Shown: one piece after another, positions 1 to 6,806 of the stretch
Numbering within the stretch: the stretch's first letter is position 1
Layout of the letters: every line of letters starts with the position of its first letter
DNA from: Dehalococcoidia bacterium
GTDB lineage: Bacteria; Chloroflexota; Dehalococcoidia; GIF9; AB-539-J10
Length of the DNA stretch: 13,734 bases
NCBI GenBank assembly: GCA_023129815.1
Contig: JAGMBH010000014.1
Location: forward strand, 1-13,734
Reading direction: 5' to 3'
Program-made: the position numbers and the translations under genes
Notes under the pieces: generated by a model
Told to the model about the DNA's origin: nothing
Seen by the model: the letters and a program-made list of their open reading frames with translations, nothing else
Databases searched by the model: none

Positions 1-11
1 TCTATTTTGAT

Positions 12-36
12 TCTCCCTCCCCTGGAGGGAGGGAGA
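12..36. repeat. C/T-G/A stem-loop of a dispersed-repeat type
   Basis: A 10-base arm at 12-21 (TCTCCCTCCC) pairs exactly with 27-36 across a 5-base loop. The following bases (up to about 51) continue as G-rich purine sequence. No T-tract follows, so it is not a convincing terminator. It resembles the purine/pyrimidine-rich intergenic repeats seen in many environmental bacterial genomes. The family assignment is from general recollection only. Confidence 0.5.
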
Positions 37-138
37 TAAAGGGAGGGGGGATTCATCCTCACCTATCCTCTCTTGTAAGGAAGAAAAAATCATTACATGA
101 GAGGAATTCCCGCAAAGGTTGCCACACCACCATATCCC

Positions 139-198
139 GGTCGGGGCTTGTCCCCGACCCTACGAAATGTAACCGTAGTGGCGGGGTTCATCCCCGCC
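139..198. repeat. REP-like pair of G/C-rich hairpins
   Basis: Two near-identical hairpins stand in tandem. The first has GGTCGGGG at 139-146 and CCCCGACC at 152-159 with loop CTTGT. The second has GGCGGGG at 180-186 and CCCCGCC at 192-198 with loop TTCAT. They are 20 bases apart, and the spacer itself carries TACG and CGTA. This is the architecture of a bacterial palindromic intergenic repeat (REP/BIME-like). An open frame through it at 97-312 is a by-product of the repeat and not a gene. Confidence 0.7.
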
Positions 199-354
199 TT
201 ATTCTCACAATGGCATAAGAACTACCTAGGTATCACCCATCTAGCTGAACTAGGTCAGTCATTCCGCATCCTAAGCGCTTCTCAGATGGCTGGATTGCGT
301 GGATGGTCATAATTGCTTATATTAAGATCTCAGCCTTAATAATACTGATAGATA

Positions 355-386
355 TTGACAAGCACGGACATGGATGTAACTATATT
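355..386 (+). promoter_or_regulatory. Possible promoter of the fatty-acid operon
   Basis: A perfect -35 TTGACA lies at 355-360. An AT-rich block follows at 378-390, but the best -10 match (TATATT, 381-386) gives a 20-bp spacer. At 18 bp the hexamer is only ACTATA. The position, about 65 bp upstream of the first start codon, suits an operon promoter. The spacing makes this a weak call. Confidence 0.3.
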
Positions 387-450
387 ATATTCCTAAGTTG
401 TGCCTAGTAAGCTGATGCATTTGCCATGATGGCTAAGGGGAGTCTGCTGG

Positions 451-870
451 GTGTCAGAGAAAGTGAGAAACAAGGCCATGATAAGTTATGAGGAATTAAT
501 CCCTGGCTATGAGTTCCCTCCAGCTAGCTATGAATTAAGCGCCTCACTTATCTCCAAGTATCTAGAAGCAGTGGATTGTGCGGATGAATTAAAAGTTTTT
601 GGAGGATTTGTCCCTCCTCTAGCTATAGGAGCATATACTATGGCTGCTATGGCAGGGTCACTTTCATTACCCCCGGGTACCATACACGCTTCCCAGGAGT
701 TCGAGTTTTTCAAATTAGTACCTATTGGCGCCACAATAAATTGTCAGGCAAAAGTAGCGCGGAAGCTAGCTCGTGCTACCATGCATATGTTAGTATTGGA
801 ACTTAATGTTTTGGACCAAAGTAGAGAAAGGGTGCAATCGGGAAAGGCAACTATTGTGTTGCCAGTCTAA
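451..870 (+). CDS. MaoC-fold (R)-3-hydroxyacyl dehydratase, non-catalytic HadA-like subunit
   Basis: This 139-residue protein looks like a single hot-dog domain of the MaoC N-terminal/FAS1-like dehydratase type. The stretch IHASQEFEFF (residues 78-87) followed by VPIGATI matches the usual His-x-x-x-Glu-Phe-Glu then Pro-x-Gly pattern of that family. It has no hydratase-2 signature (Asp-x-Asn-Pro-x-His). The next gene does, so the two probably form a heterodimer like mycobacterial HadA-HadB, where one subunit shapes the acyl pocket and the other supplies catalysis. The inferred role is dehydration of 3-hydroxyacyl-ACP in type II fatty-acid synthesis. The start is GTG 451, because AAGGGGAG lies 8 bases upstream; ATG 478 is a fallback. 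The gap to the next gene is 8 bases. The fold is fairly sure; the physiological substrate is inferred from the operon. Confidence 0.75.
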   Translation: MSEKVRNKAMISYEELIPGYEFPPASYELSASLISKYLEAVDCADELKVFGGFVPPLAIGAYTMAAMAGSLSLPPGTIHASQEFEFFKLVPIGATINCQAKVARKLARATMHMLVLELNVLDQSRERVQSGKATIVLPV

Positions 871-878
871 GGGGGCAA

Positions 879-1301
879 ATGCTGAGTGAAATTTGCGAAG
901 GTAAATCTCTCCCCCAAGTGGTGAAACACATTACTCAGGAGAAGATTAACCTCTATGCTGAGGCTTCTGGGGATTTTAATCCTATTCATGTGGATGAGTC
1001 TTTTGCTGCTGGAACACCTCTGGGCGGCACCATTGCCCATGGCATGCTTATTTTGGCTTATGTGTCAGAGATGATGGCGCTGGCTTTTGGCCAAAGTTGG
1101 CTTTCAGGAGGCAGGCTTTCTGCGAGGTTTAAAACACCAGCGCGCCCTGGCGATACTGTGACTGTCAGTGGAAAAATTGATTCCATTGAGTATAAGAATG
1201 GTATATCATATGCCAATTGTAGGCTTGAATGCTGTAATCAAAAGGATGAGATAATAGTTGTAGGTGGGGCAGTGGTTAAGCTTCCTAGCAGCAAGAGATA
1301 A
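879..1301 (+). CDS. MaoC-like (R)-3-hydroxyacyl-ACP/CoA dehydratase, catalytic HadB-like subunit
   Basis: This is a 140-residue hot-dog protein with a clear hydratase-2 motif. YAEASGDFNPIH (residues 26-37) contains the catalytic Asp32 and His37, and is followed by the conserved Gly-x-x-x-His-Gly-Met segment (GGTIAHGM). The C-terminal half has ARFKTPARPGDTV, typical of MaoC proteins. The family adds or removes water on (R)-3-hydroxyacyl/trans-2-enoyl thioesters. Placed 8 bases after the motif-less partner and just before plsX, acp, fabL, fabF and fabG, it most likely carries out the dehydratase step that FabZ does elsewhere; no FabZ or FabA gene is in the window. The Shine-Dalgarno is GGGGGC just before ATG 879. 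An alternative is a CoA-linked enoyl hydratase, less likely given the neighbours. Confidence 0.85.
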   Translation: MLSEICEGKSLPQVVKHITQEKINLYAEASGDFNPIHVDESFAAGTPLGGTIAHGMLILAYVSEMMALAFGQSWLSGGRLSARFKTPARPGDTVTVSGKIDSIEYKNGISYANCRLECCNQKDEIIVVGGAVVKLPSSKR

Positions 1302-1304
1302 CTT

Positions 1305-2339
1305 ATGCCTGAGGTTAGTAAGAAAGTAAGAATAGCAGTTGATGCTATGGGTGGTGATTATGCTCCTGAGGAGATAATCAAGGGGGCAGTTCTTGCCGCT
1401 CAGAAAGGCGATGTAGAAATTGCCTTAGTTGGCCAGGTAGACATATTGGAAAAAGAGGTAGCCAAGTGTAATTCTTCTGCTAGTTTGCCTATCCGTTGCG
1501 TTCAGGCAAGTGATGTTATAAAGGAAGGCGAGTCACCTGCCTTAGCAGTTCGTCACAAGCCCAATTGTTCTATAGCTGTGGCTACAAAGCTGGTAAAAGC
1601 AGGAAAGGCAGATGCAGTGGTTGGTGCTGGTTCTTCAGGAGCAGTGGCTGTTAGCGCTATCCAGTATCTGGGCATGGTGGAGGGGGTGGAGCGCCCGGCA
1701 ATCGCTGGTACTCTTGGCAGCTTTGCTCCTAACACAGTATTAGTGGATTTTGGAGCTAATGTAGATTGTAAGCCACATCAATTTTTGTCTTTTGCCATTG
1801 CTGGTTCTGTCTTTGCCAAAAAGTTTCTCAATATTGCTAATCCCACAGTGGGCTTGTTAAGCACTGGTACTGAGGTGGGTAAAGGAAATGAGGCAGTTCG
1901 TGAGGCTTATCCCCTCCTTAAAGACAGCGGCTTGAATTTTATTGGTAATATAGAGGGCAGTGATATATTCAGTGGGAAGGCCAATGTGATAGTCTGTGAC
2001 GGATTTGTGGGCAATGTAATTTTGAAATTCTATGAAAGCTTGGGAGACCATGCCGTAAATTACATGAAGCGGAAACTGAAGAAATATCCCCCGTTGAGCG
2101 GCATAGCTAAGTTATTGTTTAATAGGTTATTCCCGGTAACTAAAATGTCTTATGAGGGTGAGGAGAAAGGTGGCGGTATTCTATGGGGTGTTAATGGCGT
2201 TGTCCGAATATCGCATGGAGCTAGCCGAGCCCCACATATAGCTTGTGCTATAGCAAGTGCCAGGAAAGCTGTAGAGGCTGATATCGTTGGCTGCTTAAAG
2301 TCGGAATTGGCAAAATTCCAAAAAGAAGGCAAGTTATAA
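1305..2339 (+). CDS. plsX: Phosphate acyltransferase PlsX
   Basis: PlsX converts acyl-ACP plus phosphate to acyl-phosphate, the donor for PlsY in membrane phospholipid synthesis. It is a soluble or peripheral membrane protein. The 344 residues match the family length. The hallmark N-terminus VDAMGGDYAP is at residues 12-21, and GAGSSGAV, LVDFGANVDCKP, GNIEGSDI, CDGFVGNVILK and the late GVNGVVRISHG are all recognisable PlsX segments. It starts 3 bases after the dehydratase stop with a weak AAGAGA Shine-Dalgarno. It is followed directly by acp, whose ribosome-binding site overlaps the plsX stop codon, a common plsX-acpP arrangement. DegV/FakB-type proteins elsewhere in the window could feed the same acyl-phosphate pool. 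Confidence 0.95.
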   Translation: MPEVSKKVRIAVDAMGGDYAPEEIIKGAVLAAQKGDVEIALVGQVDILEKEVAKCNSSASLPIRCVQASDVIKEGESPALAVRHKPNCSIAVATKLVKAGKADAVVGAGSSGAVAVSAIQYLGMVEGVERPAIAGTLGSFAPNTVLVDFGANVDCKPHQFLSFAIAGSVFAKKFLNIANPTVGLLSTGTEVGKGNEAVREAYPLLKDSGLNFIGNIEGSDIFSGKANVIVCDGFVGNVILKFYESLGDHAVNYMKRKLKKYPPLSGIAKLLFNRLFPVTKMSYEGEEKGGGILWGVNGVVRISHGASRAPHIACAIASARKAVEADIVGCLKSELAKFQKEGKL

Positions 2340-2350
2340 AGGAGGTGCAA

Positions 2351-2599
2351 ATGTCTGTTGAAGAGGAAATGAAGGAAATAGTGGCCCAGATTGTTCATGT
2401 TGATAAGAGCGTCCTTACGCGGGAGGGCTCTTTACGTAAGGATATAAAGGCAGATTCCTTGGATATAGTGCAGGCGATGGTAGCGGTGGAGGATAAATTT
2501 GATATTGAGATCCCTGATGAGGAGGCCCAGAAATTTCAGAACTTCGGCGATTTTGTTGATTATGTGGAAAGACGTGTGGCAGAAAAGGAGAAAGTTTAG
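2351..2599 (+). CDS. acpP: Acyl carrier protein
   Basis: This 82-residue acidic protein carries the growing acyl chain on a 4'-phosphopantetheine arm. The attachment site is Ser36 in KADSLDIV, and the helix after it (VAVEDKFDIEIPDEEA) is the classical ACP recognition helix. I place the start at ATG 2351, not the in-frame GTG 2345, because the GTG lies inside a near-perfect Shine-Dalgarno AAGGAGGT (2339-2346) that sits 4 bases before the ATG and overlaps the plsX stop codon. The strong site fits the high expression expected of ACP. It sits between plsX and the reductase fabL in the operon. Confidence 0.95.
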   Translation: MSVEEEMKEIVAQIVHVDKSVLTREGSLRKDIKADSLDIVQAMVAVEDKFDIEIPDEEAQKFQNFGDFVDYVERRVAEKEKV

Positions 2600-2601
2600 C
2601 C

Positions 2602-3381
2602 ATGCCTCTTAAAGGCAAACTAACTTTGGTCACCGGCAGTGGACGGGGTATTGGCAGAGCCATTGCTCTAAAGCTTGCCTCGCAAGGCAGTGATATTATT
2701 GTCAATTTCTTTCGCCGCCGCGAGGCTGCCGAAAAGACAGCCAAAGATATTGTAGCCCTGGGAGTGAAAGCTGAGGTCATCAGAGCTAATGTGGGAGACC
2801 CAGCGAAGCTCGATGAAATGTTTGACACGATTGCCACTAAGTTTGGTCATCTGGATATTTTGATTAATAACGCTGCTTCAGGCGTAGGTCGCTCAGTCCT
2901 GGATGTTGATATCAAGGCTTGGGATTGGACTATGAACATCAATGCCAGAGCTTTTTTGCTCTGTGCCCAAAGGGCAGCTAAGCTGATGGAGGGAAGGGGT
3001 GGTAAAATGGTCAGCATCACCAGCTTGGGTTCCTCCTTCGTGTTACCTAGCTACGCCGTTGTAGGAATATCTAAGGCTGCATTGGAGGCCTTAACTCGTT
3101 ACCTGGCGATAGAGCTGGCTCCTGAAGGCATCTGTGTTAATGCCGTGGCTGCCTCTGCTGTGGAGACGGAGGCACTGAAGTTCTACATTAGAGAGGGGCT
3201 GATGAAGGATATTCGTCAAGCAACCCCAGCGGGAAGGATGGTCATTCCTGAGGATGTGGCCAACGTGGTGGCTTTTCTATGCAGTGAAGAAGCTTTTATG
3301 ATAAGAGGACAAACAGTTGTTGTTGATGGAGGTACATCTGTGGCGCCGTTCATTACTGCGGAAAAGGAGGAAAGACGATGA
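2602..3381 (+). CDS. fabL: Enoyl-[ACP] reductase III, FabL type
   Basis: This 259-residue short-chain dehydrogenase has TGSGRGIG (residues 11-18) for NADP(H) and NNAAS (89-93). The catalytic Tyr151 and Lys158 are spaced Tyr-x6-Lys. Ordinary FabG ketoreductases have Tyr-x3-Lys; the x6 spacing marks enoyl-ACP reductases. Long segments closely match my memory of Bacillus subtilis FabL: NNAASGV, WDWTMNINA, VGISKAALEALTRYLA, TPAGRM and MIRGQT. It should therefore reduce trans-2-enoyl-ACP to acyl-ACP, the final step of each elongation cycle. It starts 2 bases after acp and its stop overlaps the fabF start (ATGA). The C-terminal tail (ITAEKEERR) is slightly extended. Annotation pipelines could easily mislabel it as FabG. 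Confidence 0.85.
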   Translation: MPLKGKLTLVTGSGRGIGRAIALKLASQGSDIIVNFFRRREAAEKTAKDIVALGVKAEVIRANVGDPAKLDEMFDTIATKFGHLDILINNAASGVGRSVLDVDIKAWDWTMNINARAFLLCAQRAAKLMEGRGGKMVSITSLGSSFVLPSYAVVGISKAALEALTRYLAIELAPEGICVNAVAASAVETEALKFYIREGLMKDIRQATPAGRMVIPEDVANVVAFLCSEEAFMIRGQTVVVDGGTSVAPFITAEKEERR

Positions 3382-4616
3382 GCATGCCACGAGTTGTGGT
3401 TACTGGAATGGGCACTGTTAATCCTCTAGGCTTGAATGTAGAGGAATTTTGGCAAGGATTAGTTGCCGGGAAATCGGGAATCGGTCCTATTACCCGCTTT
3501 GACACTAGCAACTTCTATGTGAAGGTAGGTGCTGAGGTAAAGAATTTTGACCCCACGAAATACATGGACCTAAAGGCGATTGATCGCTCTACTAGAGCGG
3601 TTCAATTTGCTGTTGCTGCGGCTAAGGAAGCAATAAAGTCAGCCGAATTAGATATGACTAAAGAACATCCTGAGCGGGTAGGTGTTAGTACTGGCTGTAT
3701 GGTAGAAAGTAGCTATATTGTCAGGCAAAGTGAGTTGATTAATAAGCGTGGACCGAGAAGAGCTGACCCTCTCTTTATCGCCAAATCAGGTCCCAGCGCA
3801 GCCTCAATGCAGATAGGGATGTTGCTGGGAGCTAGAGGGCCTAATTCTAGTGTGAATAGCCTTTGTGCTACTGGAGCTGATGCTATAGGAACGGCCCTAA
3901 ATTTCATTCGCTTGGGCTATGCTGATGTAATGATAGCTGGAGGGGCTGATTCCAGTTTAGACCCTGTTTCTATGGCTGGCATTGATATTGTGGGAGCTCT
4001 TTCTCGTGAGCCAGACCCAGCCAAGGCTTGCCGTCCCTTTGACCTTAATCGCAGTGGCTTTATTTATGGTGAGGGAGCAGGGCTAGTTGTTTTGGAAAGC
4101 TATGAACATGCCAAAAAGAGGGAGGCACCAATCCTGGCTGAAGTAGCTGGTGTCGGTTGGTCTTTTGATGCTCATGATGCCACTGCTCCAGCCCCTGAAG
4201 CGGAGGCTTACGCTATGAAGACCGCTCTGCAAAATGCCGGGGTAAAACCGGAAGAGGTTGATTATATCAATGCCCATGGCACTAGCACCAGGTTAAACGA
4301 TCCCAATGAAACTAAAGCCATTAAGATAGCTCTTGGAGACTACGCTTATAAAGTCCCGGTAAGTTCCACCAAGTCCATGATCGGTCATATAGTAACGGCT
4401 GCCGGTGCTATCGAAACTATTGCTTCTATATTAATTATGAATAGAGGGGTTATCCATCCCACCATAAATTATGAAACACCTGACCCGGAGTGCGACTTGG
4501 ATTACGTTCCCAATGTAGCCCGCCGGGCACAAGTGAATGTTTGTTTAACGAATAGCTTTGGTCTTGGCGGGGAAAATTGCTGTTTGGTATTGAAAAGGTT
4601 TAGTGAGCAAAGCTAA
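3378..4616 (+). CDS. fabF: 3-oxoacyl-ACP synthase II (FabF)
   Basis: FabF condenses malonyl-ACP with acyl-ACP to extend the chain. The 412-residue length is typical. The catalytic triad is visible: Cys163 in NSLCATGA, His300 in NAHGTST and His337 in KSMIGH, with Lys332. The glycine-rich C-terminal loop reads SFGLGGEN rather than the usual SFGFGGxN, so the second, gatekeeper Phe of the loop is Leu397. This may alter acyl-chain gating. The start ATG 3378 overlaps the fabL stop (ATGA), with AAGGAGG at 3364-3370 seven bases upstream; ATG 3384 is possible but less well spaced. A 101-bp AT-rich spacer separates it from fabG. Confidence 0.95.
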   Translation: MSMPRVVVTGMGTVNPLGLNVEEFWQGLVAGKSGIGPITRFDTSNFYVKVGAEVKNFDPTKYMDLKAIDRSTRAVQFAVAAAKEAIKSAELDMTKEHPERVGVSTGCMVESSYIVRQSELINKRGPRRADPLFIAKSGPSAASMQIGMLLGARGPNSSVNSLCATGADAIGTALNFIRLGYADVMIAGGADSSLDPVSMAGIDIVGALSREPDPAKACRPFDLNRSGFIYGEGAGLVVLESYEHAKKREAPILAEVAGVGWSFDAHDATAPAPEAEAYAMKTALQNAGVKPEEVDYINAHGTSTRLNDPNETKAIKIALGDYAYKVPVSSTKSMIGHIVTAAGAIETIASILIMNRGVIHPTINYETPDPECDLDYVPNVARRAQVNVCLTNSFGLGGENCCLVLKRFSEQS

Positions 4617-4717
4617 ATAGAAGATTAAAATGAAAAATGAAAAAAACAAAGCAAAGGTAAAAAATTTTGAGTTTTGAATTGTAATTTTGACTTTTTATCT
4701 TTGATTTTTGATTTTAG
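4617..4717. repeat. AT-rich imperfect inverted repeat between fabF and fabG
   Basis: The spacer switches from A-rich (left half) to T-rich (right half). AAAATGAAAAATGAAAAA at 4627-4644 matches the reverse complement of 4698-4715 at 15 of 18 positions. All other junctions in this operon are 8 bases or less, or overlapping, so this block looks inserted. It runs up to the fabG ATG and leaves no Shine-Dalgarno there. It may be a member of a dispersed AT-rich repeat family; that cannot be confirmed from one copy. Confidence 0.5.
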
Positions 4718-5473
4718 ATGGAACTAGAAGGCAAAGTATCTCTGGTAACTGGCGCCTCTCGAGGTATGGGTAGAGCCATTGCCTTGAAGCTTTCCAGCCT
4801 TGGTTCCAAGGTGGCGATCAATTACGTCGGAATTGAGGCTGATAATAAGTCTGATGCTGATAGTGTAGTGGAAGCTATAATCCGCCAGGGTGGGGAAGCT
4901 ATGCCAGTTGAAGCTGATGTTCGGGATGGTGATGCAGTGAAAGCTATGGTGCAACAAGTGACTGACAAATGGGGCAAGATTGATATTTTGGTAAATAATG
5001 CTGGCATTACCAGGGATAATTTGTTGTTGCGGATGTCTGACGAAGCCTGGGATGATGTAGTAGATACCAATTTACGAGGGGCCTATTTGTGCACTAAGTT
5101 TGCCTTGAGGTCTATGATAAGGCGGGGGTGGGGGCGCATTATTAACATTGCCTCCATTGCTGGATTGATAGGCAATGCCGGGCAAACTAATTATGCCGCA
5201 TCTAAGGGCGGGTTGATTGCCTTTACCAAGAGTGTAGCTCGGGAGGTAGGCTCGCGGAATATAACCGCAAATGCAGTGGCACCAGGTTTCATCAAGACTA
5301 AGATGACGGAAAGACTGCCTGAAGAGATAAAGAAATCTATTCTATCGATGGCATTGCTGCAGCGCTTTGGCGAGCCAGAAGAGGTGGCTGAGCTAGTGGC
5401 TTTCTTAGCTAGTGATAGAGCTAGCTATATTACAGGGCAGGTCATTACCATAGATGGTGGCGTATCTACTTGA
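4718..5473 (+). CDS. fabG: 3-oxoacyl-ACP reductase FabG
   Basis: FabG is the NADPH-dependent ketoreductase of type II fatty-acid synthesis. The 251-residue length is canonical. Visible motifs are TGASRGMG (residues 11-18), NNAG (93-96), Asn118 in DTNLRG, and a catalytic Ser146, Tyr159 and Lys163 with the ordinary Tyr-x3-Lys spacing, followed by NAVAPGFIKTKMT and TGQVITIDGG. The x3 spacing contrasts with the x6 spacing in the FabL upstream, so the two reductases divide the work: FabG for the keto step, FabL for the enoyl step. ATG 4718 fits the family N-terminus (MELEGKVSLVTG) but has no Shine-Dalgarno; the sequence just before it is T-rich repeat. It ends the operon and converges with minus-strand genes. 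Confidence 0.95.
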   Translation: MELEGKVSLVTGASRGMGRAIALKLSSLGSKVAINYVGIEADNKSDADSVVEAIIRQGGEAMPVEADVRDGDAVKAMVQQVTDKWGKIDILVNNAGITRDNLLLRMSDEAWDDVVDTNLRGAYLCTKFALRSMIRRGWGRIINIASIAGLIGNAGQTNYAASKGGLIAFTKSVAREVGSRNITANAVAPGFIKTKMTERLPEEIKKSILSMALLQRFGEPEEVAELVAFLASDRASYITGQVITIDGGVST

Positions 5474-5591
5474 CCATTCGCTGCTGTAGAATTAAAGCCT
5501 CGTAAACCCCATTATGAGTATTATTTTCCCATCTTGGAGCTAAAAATTTAAGACGCACACTTGCCAAGCCTTGTTTGATAGAGCCACTCAT
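5466..5591 (-). CDS. Possible 41-residue protein coupled to the U32 gene
   Basis: The ATG (5589-5591) overlaps the TGA of the U32 gene as ATGA, the arrangement of translationally coupled genes. The frame stays open for 41 codons to TAG at 5466-5468. The product starts MSGSIKQGLASVRLKF and contains APRWENNTHNGVYEAL; it is basic, without a membrane segment or recognisable domain. There is no separate Shine-Dalgarno. The 3' end overlaps the last 8 bases of fabG, tail to tail. It may equally be a chance frame in a 114-bp convergent spacer, or the first part of a larger lost gene. Confidence 0.3.
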   Translation of the reverse strand: MSGSIKQGLASVRLKFLAPRWENNTHNGVYEALILQQRMVK

Positions 5592-6730
5592 CGCCGTGTA
5601 GATACCGGATGGAATATCCTGCTGCTGGTTAGGTCATTCAGGAAATTTTTGAGCCCAGATACATATTCATCTACTTCACGGCGATCAAGTCTTACCACTT
5701 TGTCAGTTATTTTTTGGCAATAATCGCAATGAGCACATCCGGATAAGCAATCCTGTTTCTTGAAGAAATCGATAAAACCATCTAAAGCCTGGTTATCAAT
5801 GTAGACCTTGGGCGGCGAGCCTATCTGGGTGATTTGTATGTTGGATAGAGCAGTGCTGGCACATCTAATTGTGGGATCAAGAGCGTTTAAGATATCGTAT
5901 AGGTTCCCTTGATATTGGCGTGATGAGTATGCCGCGGCAGCGTTTAAGATCGACTCGGTGGGCATTGATCTGCCACTGATTTTAAAGACATCAATGCCTA
6001 TTTCTTCATAAACATGTATGTCCTCAGGTCTTATCCAGCGGGCTTTGATAATTTGGGAGGTATCACAGAGTCTGTCTATGGTACAACGAAGCACGCAATA
6101 ATCCATAGGGAAGCCGTTAAGCAGATTGTAGCTTTGACTAGAGTGCCCCAGGGTATTGTAGTGATAGTATTCATAGGGGCACTGGTATAGGCAGAGATTG
6201 TTCATTAGTACGCTGAGTTCACACTTTACGGCGCTTTTAATAGCCTTGAGTAGTTTAAAATCTCGATTTATATGGGCGTCCAGGGTAATGGAATCAGCGC
6301 CTAATGATTCAAACAATTGGGCCCTAGCCACACTATTCACCTTGGCTATAGTTGACACTCTCACATTAAGGTGGGGGAACTGCTTTTTTATCAGCTCTAG
6401 CAGGTATGGGATAGCTACCGTAACGTTATCTACTCCAGCGCTACTGAACCACTCCAGATGTTTTAACAATTCTCGATGGGTATTCTCATCCCATTCCATG
6501 TTGTTCATACATGGGGCGTTCAGGAGGTAATCAAAGGTTAAGCCTGCAGAATGAGCTACCTTGATATACTCTTCCGCTTGCTCTCTTGTCATTTTAGGGA
6601 TATTGGGTCCTGATCCACCACTACCTACCATTGTTGTGGGCAAAACACCATATATCTGGATATCTGCCCCCATCTTGCTTAACGGCGCTATCAGGGCCTC
6701 ATCCCAATTCGTTGGTGCTAATAAACGCAT
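5588..6730 (-). CDS. U32 peptidase-family (COG0826-like) putative Fe-S protein
   Basis: This 380-residue protein resembles the TIM-barrel U32 family, which includes collagenase-like proteins but also UbiU/UbiV and RNA hydroxylases carrying a [4Fe-4S] cluster. Seen here: an N-terminal MRLLAPTNWDEA strand-helix start, VRVSTIAKVNS, LGADSITLD, RPEDIHVYEEIGIDVFKISGR, and cysteines C180-x3-C184 (NNLCLYQCPY) and C212-x3-C216 (DYCVLRCT). These four are plausible cluster ligands analogous to the family's. A second cluster near the C-terminus, C328-x3-C332-x2-C335-x2-C338, is unusual and could bind another Fe-S cluster or zinc. The classical U32 protease signature is not evident, so I doubt protease activity. 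The start ATG has only a weak AAGTGA upstream. It is divergent from the acyl-CoA ligase. A fragment of a second copy lies near 10.35 kb. The substrate is unknown. Confidence 0.7.
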   Translation of the reverse strand: MRLLAPTNWDEALIAPLSKMGADIQIYGVLPTTMVGSGGSGPNIPKMTREQAEEYIKVAHSAGLTFDYLLNAPCMNNMEWDENTHRELLKHLEWFSSAGVDNVTVAIPYLLELIKKQFPHLNVRVSTIAKVNSVARAQLFESLGADSITLDAHINRDFKLLKAIKSAVKCELSVLMNNLCLYQCPYEYYHYNTLGHSSQSYNLLNGFPMDYCVLRCTIDRLCDTSQIIKARWIRPEDIHVYEEIGIDVFKISGRSMPTESILNAAAAYSSRQYQGNLYDILNALDPTIRCASTALSNIQITQIGSPPKVYIDNQALDGFIDFFKKQDCLSGCAHCDYCQKITDKVVRLDRREVDEYVSGLKNFLNDLTSSRIFHPVSTRR

Positions 6731-6806
6731 ATTATTTCACTTGGTTGTCGATATTAGCACGAGTTATAGGAGATTTGCAATAGTTACCCTTTCCTGCTGT
6801 TGGAGA

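Larger units (their letters stand above)
1..450. other. Non-coding, repeat-rich leader of the fatty-acid operon
   Basis: I see no credible gene here. The first 200 bases are the stem-loops listed separately. The rest (200-450) is plain intergenic sequence with a short inverted repeat ACCTAG/CTAGGT at 224-229 and 250-255, a TTGACA box at 355-360, and AT-rich sequence at 378-392. The Shine-Dalgarno of the first dehydratase gene is AAGGGGAG at 435-442. Confidence 0.6.

Noticed and set aside
97..312. 71-codon plus-strand frame in the first intergenic region
   Set aside because: It is a read-through of the two palindromic repeats, has no Shine-Dalgarno, and the product has no plausible domain.
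2345..2350. GTG as the start of the acyl carrier protein
   Set aside because: It lies inside the Shine-Dalgarno AAGGAGGT; ATG 2351 is correctly spaced and gives the usual ACP N-terminus.
5474..5530. Possible degV-tail remnant downstream of the U32 gene
   Set aside because: A shared ATTCTACAG and a His-Asn-Gly-like codon run suggest it, but the alignment needs gaps and changes frame; too short and tuned to trust, unlike the clear remnant at 10192-10310.
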